DNA of 32,574 nucleotides, from the NCBI GenBank assembly GCA_022781715.1, contig JALETB010000085.1, positions 1 to 32,574 on the forward strand, in the 5' to 3' direction. The position numbers were made by a program, and so were the translations under genes. Below are positions 22,847 to 31,297 of this stretch, piece by piece (within the stretch, counting starts at the first letter, position 1; every line of letters starts with the position of its first letter). Source of the stretch: Clostridiales bacterium. GTDB lineage: Bacteria; Bacillota; Clostridia; Christensenellales; Borkfalkiaceae. The notes below the pieces were generated by a model. That model was not told the DNA's origin and searched no databases. It worked only from the letters and a program-made list of their open reading frames with translations.

Positions 22847-23704
22847 ATGAAGTATAAGAAAGCGATAATATTCAGCACGATAATGATATTCGTCGTTGCA
22901 GCGGCGGTCGCGCTCGGTTGGCTTTTCAGAGCGCGGTATTTTACCGTGAACGATCTGAACGGTCTGACGGAAGAAAACGCGGAAAGCGGGCTTTATTCTT
23001 TCGTCAGCGAAACGCTTGAAAAAAAATATAAGGGGAGATGGCTTTTCTCTTTCGATGAGAAAGATATAGAAAACGACCTTGTCGTTAACCCTTACGTCGA
23101 ATTGATAGAAGTGAAGAAAATCGCGCCGGATAAAATTTCGGTTACGTTCAGCGAGAGAAAAGAACGCTTTCTAATCGTCAGCGGAGAAAAAGGATACGTC
23201 ACCGATGCAGGGTATAATCTTCTGCGCGACGTTGCGGCGACGGATTTCGGCGAGCAGGAGGAAAAACTCGTCAGGGTTAACGTCCGCGGTATGGACGAAC
23301 TTGATTTTTCGGCGTTGCCCAAGGGAAAGAAGATAGCGTTCGAAGAAGAAAATCTCTTCGGCGCTATGACCGATATTTTCGGAAAATTTTCGGATAAACT
23401 CAACTTTATTGCGGAAATAACGATAGACGGTGAAAAAAACATCGTCGAATACCGCACTCAAACGGGGGTTATCGTCAACGTCAGCTTAGCCGTCGCTTCG
23501 GCGGACAAGCCGACAGAGGCGGACAAAAAGGCGACGAGAGAAAGAATTTGCGAAAGCGTTGCCCGAATCGAAGGTGTATATAACGAGCTTGACGAAAGAA
23601 GCAAACGTCAAGGATATATATGGGTTTACGAAACAGACGAGAAAGTTGTTAAAGTTAATTACGAGTCGAACAGCGGGGAAAATCGGGAGGGAAAAAATGT
23701 TTAA
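22847..23704 (+). CDS. ftsQ: Division protein FtsQ/DivIB
   Basis: Bitopic septum protein of 285 residues that links FtsL/DivIC-type partners to the division machine. It has a short cytoplasmic N-terminus, one membrane helix (AIIFSTIMIFVVAAAVALGW, about 6-25), and then a POTRA-like domain starting FTVNDLNGL, with WLFSFDEKDIENDLVVNPYV and KKIAPDKISVTFSERKE matching family strands. The ATG at 22847 has GGAG upstream and aligns with the family start. The frame is open back to 22631 through the inserted repeat, which I reject as coding. The 3' end overlaps ftsA by 8 bp. The polar C-terminus (about 225-285) is low in family similarity. Confidence 0.85.
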   Translation: MKYKKAIIFSTIMIFVVAAAVALGWLFRARYFTVNDLNGLTEENAESGLYSFVSETLEKKYKGRWLFSFDEKDIENDLVVNPYVELIEVKKIAPDKISVTFSERKERFLIVSGEKGYVTDAGYNLLRDVAATDFGEQEEKLVRVNVRGMDELDFSALPKGKKIAFEEENLFGAMTDIFGKFSDKLNFIAEITIDGEKNIVEYRTQTGVIVNVSLAVASADKPTEADKKATRERICESVARIEGVYNELDERSKRQGYIWVYETDEKVVKVNYESNSGENREGKNV

Positions 23705-24854
23705 AAATTGCGTTACGGTTTTAGACGTTGGCTCTTCCGGAATAACCGTCATCGTCGGACAAAGGGGCGTTAACGATACCATAACCGAAAAGTATGTCGC
23801 AAAGAGCGAATACAGCGGTTTTGCCGAGGGCAGGTTTTTCGATATCGCAGAACTCGAAGCGGCGGTCGCTTCGGCGATAAAATCCGTATGCGCCGCGCTT
23901 AAAACAACCGTTACCGAAATAACGGTGTGCGTTCCGGGTGCGTTCGTCAGGTTAGAAAACAGAAAATATAAAATCGTGTTCGGGAAAAAGAAGAAAATAA
24001 CCGAGGACGATAAGGAAGACCTTTTCGACGCCGGACAAGACCTCGTTCAGACGGAAGGATATGAAGTTATAAATCGGGCAGATATATATTTCGCGCTCGA
24101 CGATAACAGAAAGGTTTTCGACCCCGTCGGGAGAACTTCGGCAATGCTTGGCGGATATATCAACTATACGCTCTGCGAAAAGTATTTTACGGATACTTTC
24201 CGCAGCGTTCTTAAAAAAGCGGGCGTTACGGCCGTTGATTTTGTTTTCGACGCTTTGGCGGAAAGTTTGTATCTGTTCGACGCGCGGCGCAGAGAAACGC
24301 CGTCGCTTATCATCGATTCGGGTTACATAACCACAACTGCTTCGATCGTTCTCGGCAGCGGCGTAGTCGCAAAACATTCCGAGGATTTCGGCGGCGGGCT
24401 TATCGCTTACAGAATAGTCAAAACGTTCGGCATCGCGCCCGACGTTGCGGACGGTTTGCAGAGAATTATCAATTTGTCGCTTGCAAAGCAGTCCGGGCAG
24501 ACGTATAAAATCGAGACGAAAAACGGTTACGAGGAATATCTCGCGGAGGAGATTAATTCCGCCGCAATCGAAGAGATAGACCTTTATCTCGATAATCTCG
24601 AAGCATTTATCGCGGAAAACATTCACAAGGTGAACGGCGGATTCGGCGTGTATCTTACGGGCGGCGGATTATCCTACGTCAGAGGAATAAAAGAGTACGT
24701 TTCCGCAAGGCTCGGTTTGCCGGTGGAGATTGTCAAGCCGAAATTGCCGTCTTACGGAAAGACGGAAGAAACATCGTATTACGCCGCGCTCGATTACGCT
24801 CTGAGCGAACAGGAAAAGAAGAAAAAGGGATTTTTAGGGTTTTTCAGAAAATAA
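23697..24854 (+). CDS. ftsA: Division protein FtsA
   Basis: Actin-like ATPase of 385 residues that tethers FtsZ to the membrane. The ATP-binding pieces are visible: LDVGSSGITVIVGQRG (8-23), LIIDSGYITTTASIVLGSG near residue 205 and LTGGGLSYVRGI near residue 320. The 1C-type insert lies around residues 80-160. It ends EKKKKGFLGFFRK, a short basic amphipathic tail of the kind used for membrane targeting. The ATG at 23697 has GGGAGGG upstream and overlaps ftsQ by 8 bp. Many Clostridia have a divergent FtsA here, and this one is divergent too, but position and motifs make the call good. Confidence 0.9.
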   Translation: MFKNCVTVLDVGSSGITVIVGQRGVNDTITEKYVAKSEYSGFAEGRFFDIAELEAAVASAIKSVCAALKTTVTEITVCVPGAFVRLENRKYKIVFGKKKKITEDDKEDLFDAGQDLVQTEGYEVINRADIYFALDDNRKVFDPVGRTSAMLGGYINYTLCEKYFTDTFRSVLKKAGVTAVDFVFDALAESLYLFDARRRETPSLIIDSGYITTTASIVLGSGVVAKHSEDFGGGLIAYRIVKTFGIAPDVADGLQRIINLSLAKQSGQTYKIETKNGYEEYLAEEINSAAIEEIDLYLDNLEAFIAENIHKVNGGFGVYLTGGGLSYVRGIKEYVSARLGLPVEIVKPKLPSYGKTEETSYYAALDYALSEQEKKKKGFLGFFRK

Positions 24855-24868
24855 AAGAGGTACGAAGG

Positions 24869-26194
24869 ATGAATATAGGATTAAACGGAATGGACGTAAA
24901 CGTCTGCAAAATCATGGTTGCGGGCGTGGGCGGCGCGGGCAATAACGCCGTTAACAGAATGATAGAAGCGGGAGTTTCTTCCGCGGAGTTTGTTGCGATA
25001 AACACCGATAAGCAGGCGCTTATTCTTTCGGAAGCAAACGAAAACAATAAAATCGCTATCGGCGAAAAACTCACGAAAGGGCTCGGCGCGGGGTCCAACC
25101 CCGAAATAGGCATGCAGGCAGCCGAGGAAAGCAAAGACAAAATCAGAGAACGCTTGCAGGGAGTGGATTTGCTTTTTATCGCCGCGGGAATGGGCGGCGG
25201 AACGGGAACTGGTGCGGCTCCTGTCGTTGCCAAAATCGCACGCGAATGCGGCTGCGTTACCGTTGCTGTGGTAACTAAGCCGTTTATGTTCGAGGGCAAA
25301 CGCCGCGATGAAAACGCGAGAAGGGGAATAGCGGAACTGAGCAAGGTTGTCGATACGATAGTTATTATTCCCAACGACAAACTTCTCGAAACTCTCCCGC
25401 CGGAGACGTCTATGATAGAGGCTTTGAAATATGCCGACGAAAATCTTCGTATGGGCATATGCGGCATTGCGGATCTTATCTCTACGCCGTCGCTCATCAA
25501 CCTCGATTTCGCTGACGTTAAAACAATTATACAGAACAAAGGCTACGCTCATATGGGCGTCGGCATGGCGACCGGCGATAACAGGGTCGTGCAGGCTGTA
25601 AAGAAGGCTATTTCCAGCCCCTTGCTCGAAACGAGCATAGAGGGCGCGAAGGGCGTTATTCTCAACGTGAAAGGCGGCAACGACCTCACTTTGGGGCAGG
25701 TATACGAAGCGGCGAATCTTATCAACAGCGTTATCGACAGTTCGGCGACCGTTATTTTCGGCGCGAATATCGATCCCGATTATAACGAGAAATTCGAAAT
25801 AACCGTCATCGCCACCGGGTTCACCGATAAGGACGAGATTTTGGAAGAAAAGAAAGAAGAACAGCGCGATAATTTCAAAAATTACGTAAACGACGACGTT
25901 GAACCCGAAAGAGTGGACGTTGTTCCTCCGCGCGCGAATGCCGCCACGGAAGAGCAGGAAAAGCCTCGCGTGGCGTTCGACGTTCCGCACAAGGACGCCA
26001 ACGTTTTGCGTTCCGGCCGCGAAACCGTCGGATTTGAAGAACCACGCCGTCCGGTAGCCGAAAATCGTCGCGACGAATATGTCGAGCGCATGGCGGAAGA
26101 AACGTCCGCCAAGCCTGCGGAAGAAGAAACCGAAGACGAAGAAACCAAGGATTTTCCGTCTTTCATGAAGAAACTTTTCAGAAAGAATAAATAA
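24869..26194 (+). CDS. ftsZ: Cell division GTPase FtsZ
   Basis: Tubulin-like GTPase that forms the Z-ring. The tubulin signature GGGTGTG lies at 109-115, the N-terminal GVGGAGNNAVNRM at 19-31, and the T7 loop NLDFADVKT near residue 210 with the catalytic aspartates. A variable acidic linker (about 330-428) leads to the C-terminal peptide FPSFMKKLFRKNK, which binds FtsA and other partners. Length is 441 residues. AGAGG lies 8 bp before the ATG, 14 bp after ftsA. It is the last gene of the cluster, closed by a terminator; the spoIIGA-sigE-sigG genes found after ftsZ in many spore formers are absent. Confidence 0.98.
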   Translation: MNIGLNGMDVNVCKIMVAGVGGAGNNAVNRMIEAGVSSAEFVAINTDKQALILSEANENNKIAIGEKLTKGLGAGSNPEIGMQAAEESKDKIRERLQGVDLLFIAAGMGGGTGTGAAPVVAKIARECGCVTVAVVTKPFMFEGKRRDENARRGIAELSKVVDTIVIIPNDKLLETLPPETSMIEALKYADENLRMGICGIADLISTPSLINLDFADVKTIIQNKGYAHMGVGMATGDNRVVQAVKKAISSPLLETSIEGAKGVILNVKGGNDLTLGQVYEAANLINSVIDSSATVIFGANIDPDYNEKFEITVIATGFTDKDEILEEKKEEQRDNFKNYVNDDVEPERVDVVPPRANAATEEQEKPRVAFDVPHKDANVLRSGRETVGFEEPRRPVAENRRDEYVERMAEETSAKPAEEETEDEETKDFPSFMKKLFRKNK

Positions 26195-26245
26195 AACGGA
26201 ACACGAAAGGAAAAATCAGCGTCAAAAGACGTTCTGAATCGCTTA

Positions 26246-26293
26246 AAATAAGCCTGCTTTACCGCAAAAAAACGGTAAAACAGGCTTTATTTT
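26246..26293. terminator. Bidirectional terminator between ftsZ and the phosphohexomutase gene
   Basis: AAGCCTGCTTTACCG (26250-26264) pairs with CGGTAAAACAGGCTT (26273-26287) with one mismatch. A T-rich tract follows on the plus strand (TATTTTTAT), and ATTTTAAG follows on the minus strand, so it can end both converging transcripts. Confidence 0.88.
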
Positions 26294-26303
26294 TATGATT
26301 TGA

Positions 26304-27935
26304 TTATACTAAGGTTTTTACGAACTCCGTCATTTTTTCAACGAATTCCGCAGAAGATTTTTCGTCGCTATCCCATGCGGTGAGATAAAATTTCAGTTTC
26401 GGTTCGGTGCCGCTCGGGCGCGCTATCAGCGAAAATTCGTTACCTTTGAACACCAGAACGTTGCTTTTCGGCAGACCGTCCAGACCGAGAGAGTAGTCTT
26501 TAATTTCCGTAACCGTTTTTCCGCAAATTTCACCGAACGGATTTTTGCGCAATTTATCCATAAGATCAGTCATGAAAATCATCCCCTGTTCGCCTTCGAA
26601 ATACTTCGCGTATAGTGCCGAACGGTAATAGCCATATTTGCGATAGAGGAATCCGAGCGCGGCGGAGAGCGAAAGTCCGAGCGATTTATAATAGCACGCC
26701 GCCTCGGCGAACATCATAGTCGCGGAAACGGAATCTTTATCTCTTGCGTGCGCGCCTACGAGATATCCGATGCTTTCTTCCATTCCGAAAACGAAATTCT
26801 TGTCGGGGTTTTTATCGATTGCTTCGCCGATATATTTGAATCCGGTGAGAACGTTTATAGTTTCCACGCCGAACGATTCTGCGATTTTTTCGGGCAGGGG
26901 CGAGGTGACGACGGTCGAGACGATAAAGGCGTTGTCGGGAATGGCGCTCCGCGCCTTTTTCGTCGCCAGAATAAAATAAACGAGCAGCGATCCCGCTTCG
27001 TTTCCGCTGAGAAGACGGTATTCTCCGTTTTCTTCCCGGAACGCCACGCCCGTTCTGTCTGCGTCCGGATCGGAGGCGATGATAAGTTCCGCTTTTGTTT
27101 TTCCGGCGGTTTCGATCGCCTTTGCAAGAGCCTCTTTAAATTCGGGGTTAGGGTATGGGCAAGTCGGAAAATTCCCGTCCGGATATTTTTGTTCGGGAAC
27201 GACCGTATAATCGGTTATTCCTATTTTTTTGAATATTTTTTCGACGGGAATAAGCCCCGTTCCGTTAAGCGGCGTGTAAACTATCGAAGGCATATATTTT
27301 TTATCGAAGGGCAGAGAATATTTGTAAATCGCCTCGATAAAATCGTCGAGAATTTCGTCGCCGATATATCCGATAAGTTCGTTTTTCGGCTTAAAATCTT
27401 CAAAATAATCGTGTTTATCGATGAATTCGGTTATTTTGCCTGCCTCGCCGTCCGTCGCCTGACAACCGTTCGAGTTATAAACCTTATAGCCGTTATATTC
27501 TTTCGGGTTATGGCTTGCGGTTACGACGATTCCGGCTCCGGCGCGGAGTTTTCTCACCGCGAACGAAAGGACGGGCGTCGGCATGAGTTTGTCGAATAAA
27601 TATACTTTAATGTCTTTCGATGACATTATCTCCGCGGCAAGTCGGGCGAAAACGTCCGACATGTTTCTGCTGTCGTACGCGATGCAGACGGAATTTTTGC
27701 CGACGCTTAAAATATAATCGGCAAAGCCCGCCGTGGCTCTTGCCACGGTGTAAACGTTCATTCTGTTCGTCCCTGCGCCGAGTTTTCCTCTCAGCCCCGC
27801 GGTGCCGAACGAAAGTTCCTTATAAAATCTGTCGTTTATTTCATCCGGCAAACCGGAAATTTTCAAAAGGTCCTCGTGAAGAACTTCGTCGTTTTTCGTT
27901 TTTTCAAGCCAGAATTTATATTTATCGTCGACCAT
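26304..27935 (-). CDS. Phosphoglucomutase/phosphomannomutase family phosphohexomutase
   Basis: Alpha-D-phosphohexomutase of 543 residues that interconverts hexose-1- and hexose-6-phosphates. The four family motifs are present: TASHNPKEYNG with phospho-Ser141, the Mg-binding SDPDADRTGVAF near residue 287, the sugar-binding GMEESIGYLVG near residue 385, and the phosphate-binding RPSGTEPKLKFY near residue 508. The long form and the start FWLEKTKN resemble PgcA-type enzymes of Firmicutes, which act mainly on glucose phosphates. It is 28 bp downstream of the AraC-type gene and probably cotranscribed with it, next to an amino-sugar operon. Substrate preference is not settled by the sequence. Confidence 0.9.
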   Translation of the reverse strand: MVDDKYKFWLEKTKNDEVLHEDLLKISGLPDEINDRFYKELSFGTAGLRGKLGAGTNRMNVYTVARATAGFADYILSVGKNSVCIAYDSRNMSDVFARLAAEIMSSKDIKVYLFDKLMPTPVLSFAVRKLRAGAGIVVTASHNPKEYNGYKVYNSNGCQATDGEAGKITEFIDKHDYFEDFKPKNELIGYIGDEILDDFIEAIYKYSLPFDKKYMPSIVYTPLNGTGLIPVEKIFKKIGITDYTVVPEQKYPDGNFPTCPYPNPEFKEALAKAIETAGKTKAELIIASDPDADRTGVAFREENGEYRLLSGNEAGSLLVYFILATKKARSAIPDNAFIVSTVVTSPLPEKIAESFGVETINVLTGFKYIGEAIDKNPDKNFVFGMEESIGYLVGAHARDKDSVSATMMFAEAACYYKSLGLSLSAALGFLYRKYGYYRSALYAKYFEGEQGMIFMTDLMDKLRKNPFGEICGKTVTEIKDYSLGLDGLPKSNVLVFKGNEFSLIARPSGTEPKLKFYLTAWDSDEKSSAEFVEKMTEFVKTLV

Positions 27936-27963
27936 ACTTTTATATTTCTCCGATTGAAGAAAA

Positions 27964-28863
27964 TTATCCGAGAAGTATGCTGTTTTTATATTCTCTCGGC
28001 GTCATCGTGGTTATTCGTTTAAACGTTTTGGTGAAGTGGGGAAGCGAGTCGAATCTCAGAAGATTCGCTATTTCCGAAAAACTGTTGTTTTCGCGTATCA
28101 GTTTCTTGCTTTCCTCGATTTTCAGTTCGAGATAATAGTTGATTATCGATTTTCCCGTGCGCTGGCGGAAAGTTTTGCATAGCGTTGTTTTTCCATAATG
28201 GAGTTCGTCCGAAATTTCGTCGAGGCAGATTTTTCCGTAAATGTTCTTTTCGAGTATTCTCACTATTTCGTCTTCGATCGCATCGGAATTTTCGATTTTA
28301 GAAATGAAAATCTCGGATGACGTCGGCTTCGAAGTTTCCTCGCGTATGAGTTTAATCAGCAATTCTTCGAGGTTGTTCGTTATAACCTGCGCTCCGCCTA
28401 TATTCGGGTCGGGTTTGAGTTCGAGTTTCTGAAGGTTTGGGTTGAATTCGGGAATTTTGAAGGTATTTTTCGCTTCGCTCATTATAGAGGCGAGAAGATA
28501 CCTGAGTTTGTCGGCAACTACGAAGTGTTTGTGCCTGAAATATCCCATCGTTTTGGATTTGCACTCGAAACTTATGATAAAGATGTTCGCGTCAGATTTT
28601 TTGTCGCATTCAACACTGTGCGGCTCGTCGGGCGATAAAAATATCACCTCGCCCTTTTTCAAAAGCGTTTTTCCGAGGTCGGACGTGACGTAAATACTGT
28701 TTTTATCGCAGTAAATCATTTCCCAGAAATCATGCCATTCTTCGGGGAAAGCATAGTTTTTCGTCAGGCGTTGATAATGAATGGTCACTATTTTGGAAAC
28801 GCTTAAAAGCATCGAAACTTTATACATATAAAAAGTCTTTTCATAAGATGTTTTTTCAACCAT
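27964..28863 (-). CDS. AraC-family transcriptional regulator with cupin-type sensor
   Basis: A 299-residue regulator. The N-terminal half (about 25-110) resembles the cupin sensor of AraC proteins, with EVIFLSPDEPHSVECDKK as the typical jelly-roll segment. The C-terminal 95 residues contain two helix-turn-helix units: ICLDEISDELHYGKTTLCKTF and FSEIANLLRFDSLPHFTKTF, ending in MTPREYK. The ATG at 28863 has GAGGTG upstream, and a promoter with TTGCAA and TATAAT lies ahead. It diverges from the ROK kinase-nagB-nagA operon and is followed by the phosphohexomutase gene, so control of amino-sugar use is the likely role; the inducer is unknown. Confidence 0.9.
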   Translation of the reverse strand: MVEKTSYEKTFYMYKVSMLLSVSKIVTIHYQRLTKNYAFPEEWHDFWEMIYCDKNSIYVTSDLGKTLLKKGEVIFLSPDEPHSVECDKKSDANIFIISFECKSKTMGYFRHKHFVVADKLRYLLASIMSEAKNTFKIPEFNPNLQKLELKPDPNIGGAQVITNNLEELLIKLIREETSKPTSSEIFISKIENSDAIEDEIVRILEKNIYGKICLDEISDELHYGKTTLCKTFRQRTGKSIINYYLELKIEESKKLIRENNSFSEIANLLRFDSLPHFTKTFKRITTMTPREYKNSILLG

Positions 28864-28928
28864 ATTTTCACCTCGTCCGGCACATTTTTTCTTGGGCGCA
28901 TAATATATTAAGAAGTCTGTTCCGTATG

Positions 28929-28957
28929 ATTATACCACAAACAATTCCTTTTTGCAA
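28929..28957 (-). promoter_or_regulatory. Promoter of the AraC-type regulator gene
   Basis: On the minus strand TTGCAA (28952-28957), a 17-bp spacer and TATAAT (28929-28934) form a good sigma-A promoter. The leader before the ATG at 28863 is about 60 nt. Confidence 0.75.
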
Positions 28958-29017
28958 TATATTTTACAAAAATTTTTACGAAAGATATTGTAAATAAAAT
29001 GAAATATTTTCTATACC

Positions 29018-29042
29018 ATATTATCGCGAAGAGGTATATAAT
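29018..29042 (+). promoter_or_regulatory. Activator-type promoter of the ROK-nagB-nagA operon (candidate)
   Basis: TATAAT at 29037-29042 is a perfect -10 box about 29 bp before the ATG, but the -35 position (29014-29019, TACCAT) is poor. ATATTATC (29018-29025) lies there instead and also occurs in the repeat copy at 32526-32533. A good -10 with no -35 is typical of promoters that need an activator, here perhaps the divergent AraC protein. Confidence 0.5.
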
Positions 29043-29070
29043 TAAGATGACAATAAATGGAGGTGTATAA

Positions 29071-30444
29071 ATGAAATACGTACCCGTTTTGGATAAGGGT
29101 TTCAGACCGATGTATGCGGAATTTAAAAAATATTCCGAGGAAGCGGCGAAAACAGAAAACAAACTTTTAAAAATCTGCGTCGAGAGAAACGACGGCTATA
29201 ATTATATTTACGAATATAAAATATTCGCGAACGGTCATAAGGACGAAAATAACCTTATGGCGGAAAGAATCGTAAAAACCATTCTCTGGCTTGTCGGCGG
29301 CTATAAAATTTATCTTGCCGGCGACGACGGCGTTTACGAATTCATAAAGGCGGCTTACACCGATAACGGTATCAGAGCGTTCGATAAAAACTTTATGGAA
29401 AGAGTTTACGAAAAGCCGTTCGAAGTTATTTCGTGCGACGAGAAGAACTTTCCGGAGGAGAAAAAATGCTCTCTTTCCGTCGGCGGGCATCTCGACGGTT
29501 GCAGAATAGGTTTCGACGCCGGCGGAAGCGACAGAAAAGTCAGCGCGGTCATCGACGGAAAAGTCGTTTACAGCGAAGAAGTCGTGTGGTTCCCGAAGAT
29601 TAATTCCGACCCGGATTATCACTACAACGAAATTCTCACTGCGTTTAAAACCGCCGCTTCGAAAATGCCGAGAGTGGACGCCATCGGCGTATCTTCAGCG
29701 GGCGTTTACGTCAACAATAAAATAATGGTCGCGTCGCTTTTCCTTAAGGTCAACGACGAAGACTTTGAAAAGAAAGTCAAAACAATGTATATCGACGTTG
29801 CTAAAGAACTCGGCGAAAACATTCCGCTCGAAGTCGCTAACGACGGCGACGTAACCGCGCTTGCCGGAGCGATCGATCTTAACGACGACAGCGTTCTCGG
29901 TATTGCTATGGGTACGAGCGAAGCCGTGGGTTACATCAACAAAAACGGCGGGCTTAACGGCTGGCTTTCCGAACTCGCGTTCGTTCCCGTGGATTATAAC
30001 AAAGATTCAATGGTCGACGAGTGGAGCGGAGATTACGGTTGCGGCGTTAAATATTTCTCGCAGGACAGCGTTATAAAACTCGCCGAAATGGGAGGCTTTA
30101 AATTCGACGAGAAACTCAGCCCCGCCGAAAAACTCAAGGTCGTTCAGAAAATGATGGCGGACGGCGATCCTCTCGCGAAGCAGATATATGAAGATATCGG
30201 AACTTATCTCGGTCATACTATGCCGTTTTACGCTATGTTTTACGGAATCAAGCACGTTCTTTTGCTCGGAAGAGTAACAAGCGGACTCGGCGGAAACATA
30301 ATTATGGAAAGGGCGAACAAAATTCTCGAAGAAGAATATCCCGAACTTAAATTCAGAATAGAAATGCCGGACGAAAAGAACAGAAGAGTCGGGCAGAGCA
30401 TAGCCGCGGCTTCTTTGGCGGCAACCGCAAAAACCGCAAAATAA
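29071..30444 (+). CDS. ROK-family sugar kinase-like protein with an N-terminal extension
   Basis: A 457-residue protein whose ROK domain starts near residue 144. IGFDAGGSDRK (146-156) is the phosphate-binding loop, EVANDGDVTALAGA near residue 264 the catalytic-aspartate region, and AMGTSEAVGYINKNGG near residue 285 the second phosphate motif. The ROK zinc cluster C-x-C-G-x-x-G-C is not evident. The first 143 residues form an extra domain I do not recognise; standard ROK kinases are about 300 residues. With nagB and nagA downstream it is likely to phosphorylate N-acetylglucosamine or a related amino sugar at C6. GGAGG precedes the ATG. Family assignment is good, substrate is inferred from neighbours. 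Confidence 0.8.
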   Translation: MKYVPVLDKGFRPMYAEFKKYSEEAAKTENKLLKICVERNDGYNYIYEYKIFANGHKDENNLMAERIVKTILWLVGGYKIYLAGDDGVYEFIKAAYTDNGIRAFDKNFMERVYEKPFEVISCDEKNFPEEKKCSLSVGGHLDGCRIGFDAGGSDRKVSAVIDGKVVYSEEVVWFPKINSDPDYHYNEILTAFKTAASKMPRVDAIGVSSAGVYVNNKIMVASLFLKVNDEDFEKKVKTMYIDVAKELGENIPLEVANDGDVTALAGAIDLNDDSVLGIAMGTSEAVGYINKNGGLNGWLSELAFVPVDYNKDSMVDEWSGDYGCGVKYFSQDSVIKLAEMGGFKFDEKLSPAEKLKVVQKMMADGDPLAKQIYEDIGTYLGHTMPFYAMFYGIKHVLLLGRVTSGLGGNIIMERANKILEEEYPELKFRIEMPDEKNRRVGQSIAAASLAATAKTAK

Positions 30445-30452
30445 ACAGTTTT

Positions 30453-30476
30453 CCGCGGCGGCATTCGCCGCCGCGG
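30453..30476 (+). promoter_or_regulatory. GC-rich intercistronic hairpin between the ROK gene and nagB
   Basis: CCGCGGCGGC (30453-30462) and GCCGCCGCGG (30467-30476) form a perfect 10-bp stem with loop ATTC. Only three T follow, so full termination is unlikely. It could protect the upstream message from 3' exonucleases or give partial termination, and thus set different levels of kinase and NagB. Confidence 0.65.
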
Positions 30477-30510
30477 TTTAAAAATTACAGACAAACCGGA
30501 GGATAATAAA

Positions 30511-31236
30511 ATGAAGGTAATAATAACGAAAGATTATAACGAAATGAGCGAAAAAGCATTCGAAATTATGGCGGAAGTCGTGAAGAATAAACCCGACGCG
30601 GTACTCGGGCTTGCAACGGGTTCCACCCCTATAGGTCTTTATAAAAATATGATTAAGGATCATAACGAGAACGGAACAAGTTACAAAGCCGTTAAAACGG
30701 TTAACCTTGACGAATACGCCGGGCTTGACGTAACGAGCGACCAGAGTTACGTTTATTTTATGAGGGATAATCTTTTCAATCATATCGATATAGATCTCGC
30801 CAACACGAATATAGAAAACGGCAAAGCGGCGGACAGAAAGGCGGAATGCGCGAGATATAACGCCCTTCTCGAAACGATACAGCAGGACATTCAGGTTCTC
30901 GGCATCGGTTCGAACGGTCACATCGCGTTCAACGAACCCGGCACTCCGTTCGGCAGCGTTACGCATATCGTTGACCTTACCGAAAGCACGATCAAGGATA
31001 ATTCGAGATTGTTCAAGAGTATAGACGAAGTTCCCCGTCAGGCTTTCACTATGGGGCTTAAAAACATAATGAACGCGAAAAAGATTCTCATTCTCGCAAA
31101 CGGCGCAAACAAGGCTAAGGCTGTTTTCGGGCTTGTAAAAGGCGAGGTTACGGAGAACGTGCCCGCAAGCATTCTTCAACTTCACCCCGATTGCACGCTC
31201 GTCTGCGACGAAGCGGCGGCAGAACTTATCAGATAA
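30511..31236 (+). CDS. nagB: Glucosamine-6-phosphate deaminase
   Basis: Isomerises and deaminates glucosamine-6-phosphate to fructose-6-phosphate and ammonia, feeding glycolysis. The 241-residue length is that of Bacillus-type NagB without the allosteric tail. Motifs are LGLATGSTPIGLY (32-44) for the phosphate, VNLDEYAGL near residue 64 with the catalytic aspartate, and LGIGSNGHIAFNEPG near residue 130 with the catalytic aspartate-histidine region. GGAGG precedes the ATG. It is flanked by the ROK kinase and nagA genes in one operon. Confidence 0.96.
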   Translation: MKVIITKDYNEMSEKAFEIMAEVVKNKPDAVLGLATGSTPIGLYKNMIKDHNENGTSYKAVKTVNLDEYAGLDVTSDQSYVYFMRDNLFNHIDIDLANTNIENGKAADRKAECARYNALLETIQQDIQVLGIGSNGHIAFNEPGTPFGSVTHIVDLTESTIKDNSRLFKSIDEVPRQAFTMGLKNIMNAKKILILANGANKAKAVFGLVKGEVTENVPASILQLHPDCTLVCDEAAAELIR

Positions 31237-31297
31237 GGCGCAACATATCAAATAATTGCCTGATTTTTTAAATAATCGGCAGATTTCGGAGAAAAAT

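Noticed and set aside
24881..25990. Long open frame on the minus strand opposite ftsZ (369 codons)
   Set aside because: ftsZ is certain on the plus strand; the antisense frame has no ribosome binding site or recognisable protein. Long antisense frames occur all over this window because the codons that would give antisense stops (TTA, CTA, TCA) are rare.
26748..27599. Plus-strand open frame opposite the phosphohexomutase gene (283 codons)
   Set aside because: Antisense shadow of a gene with all four family motifs.
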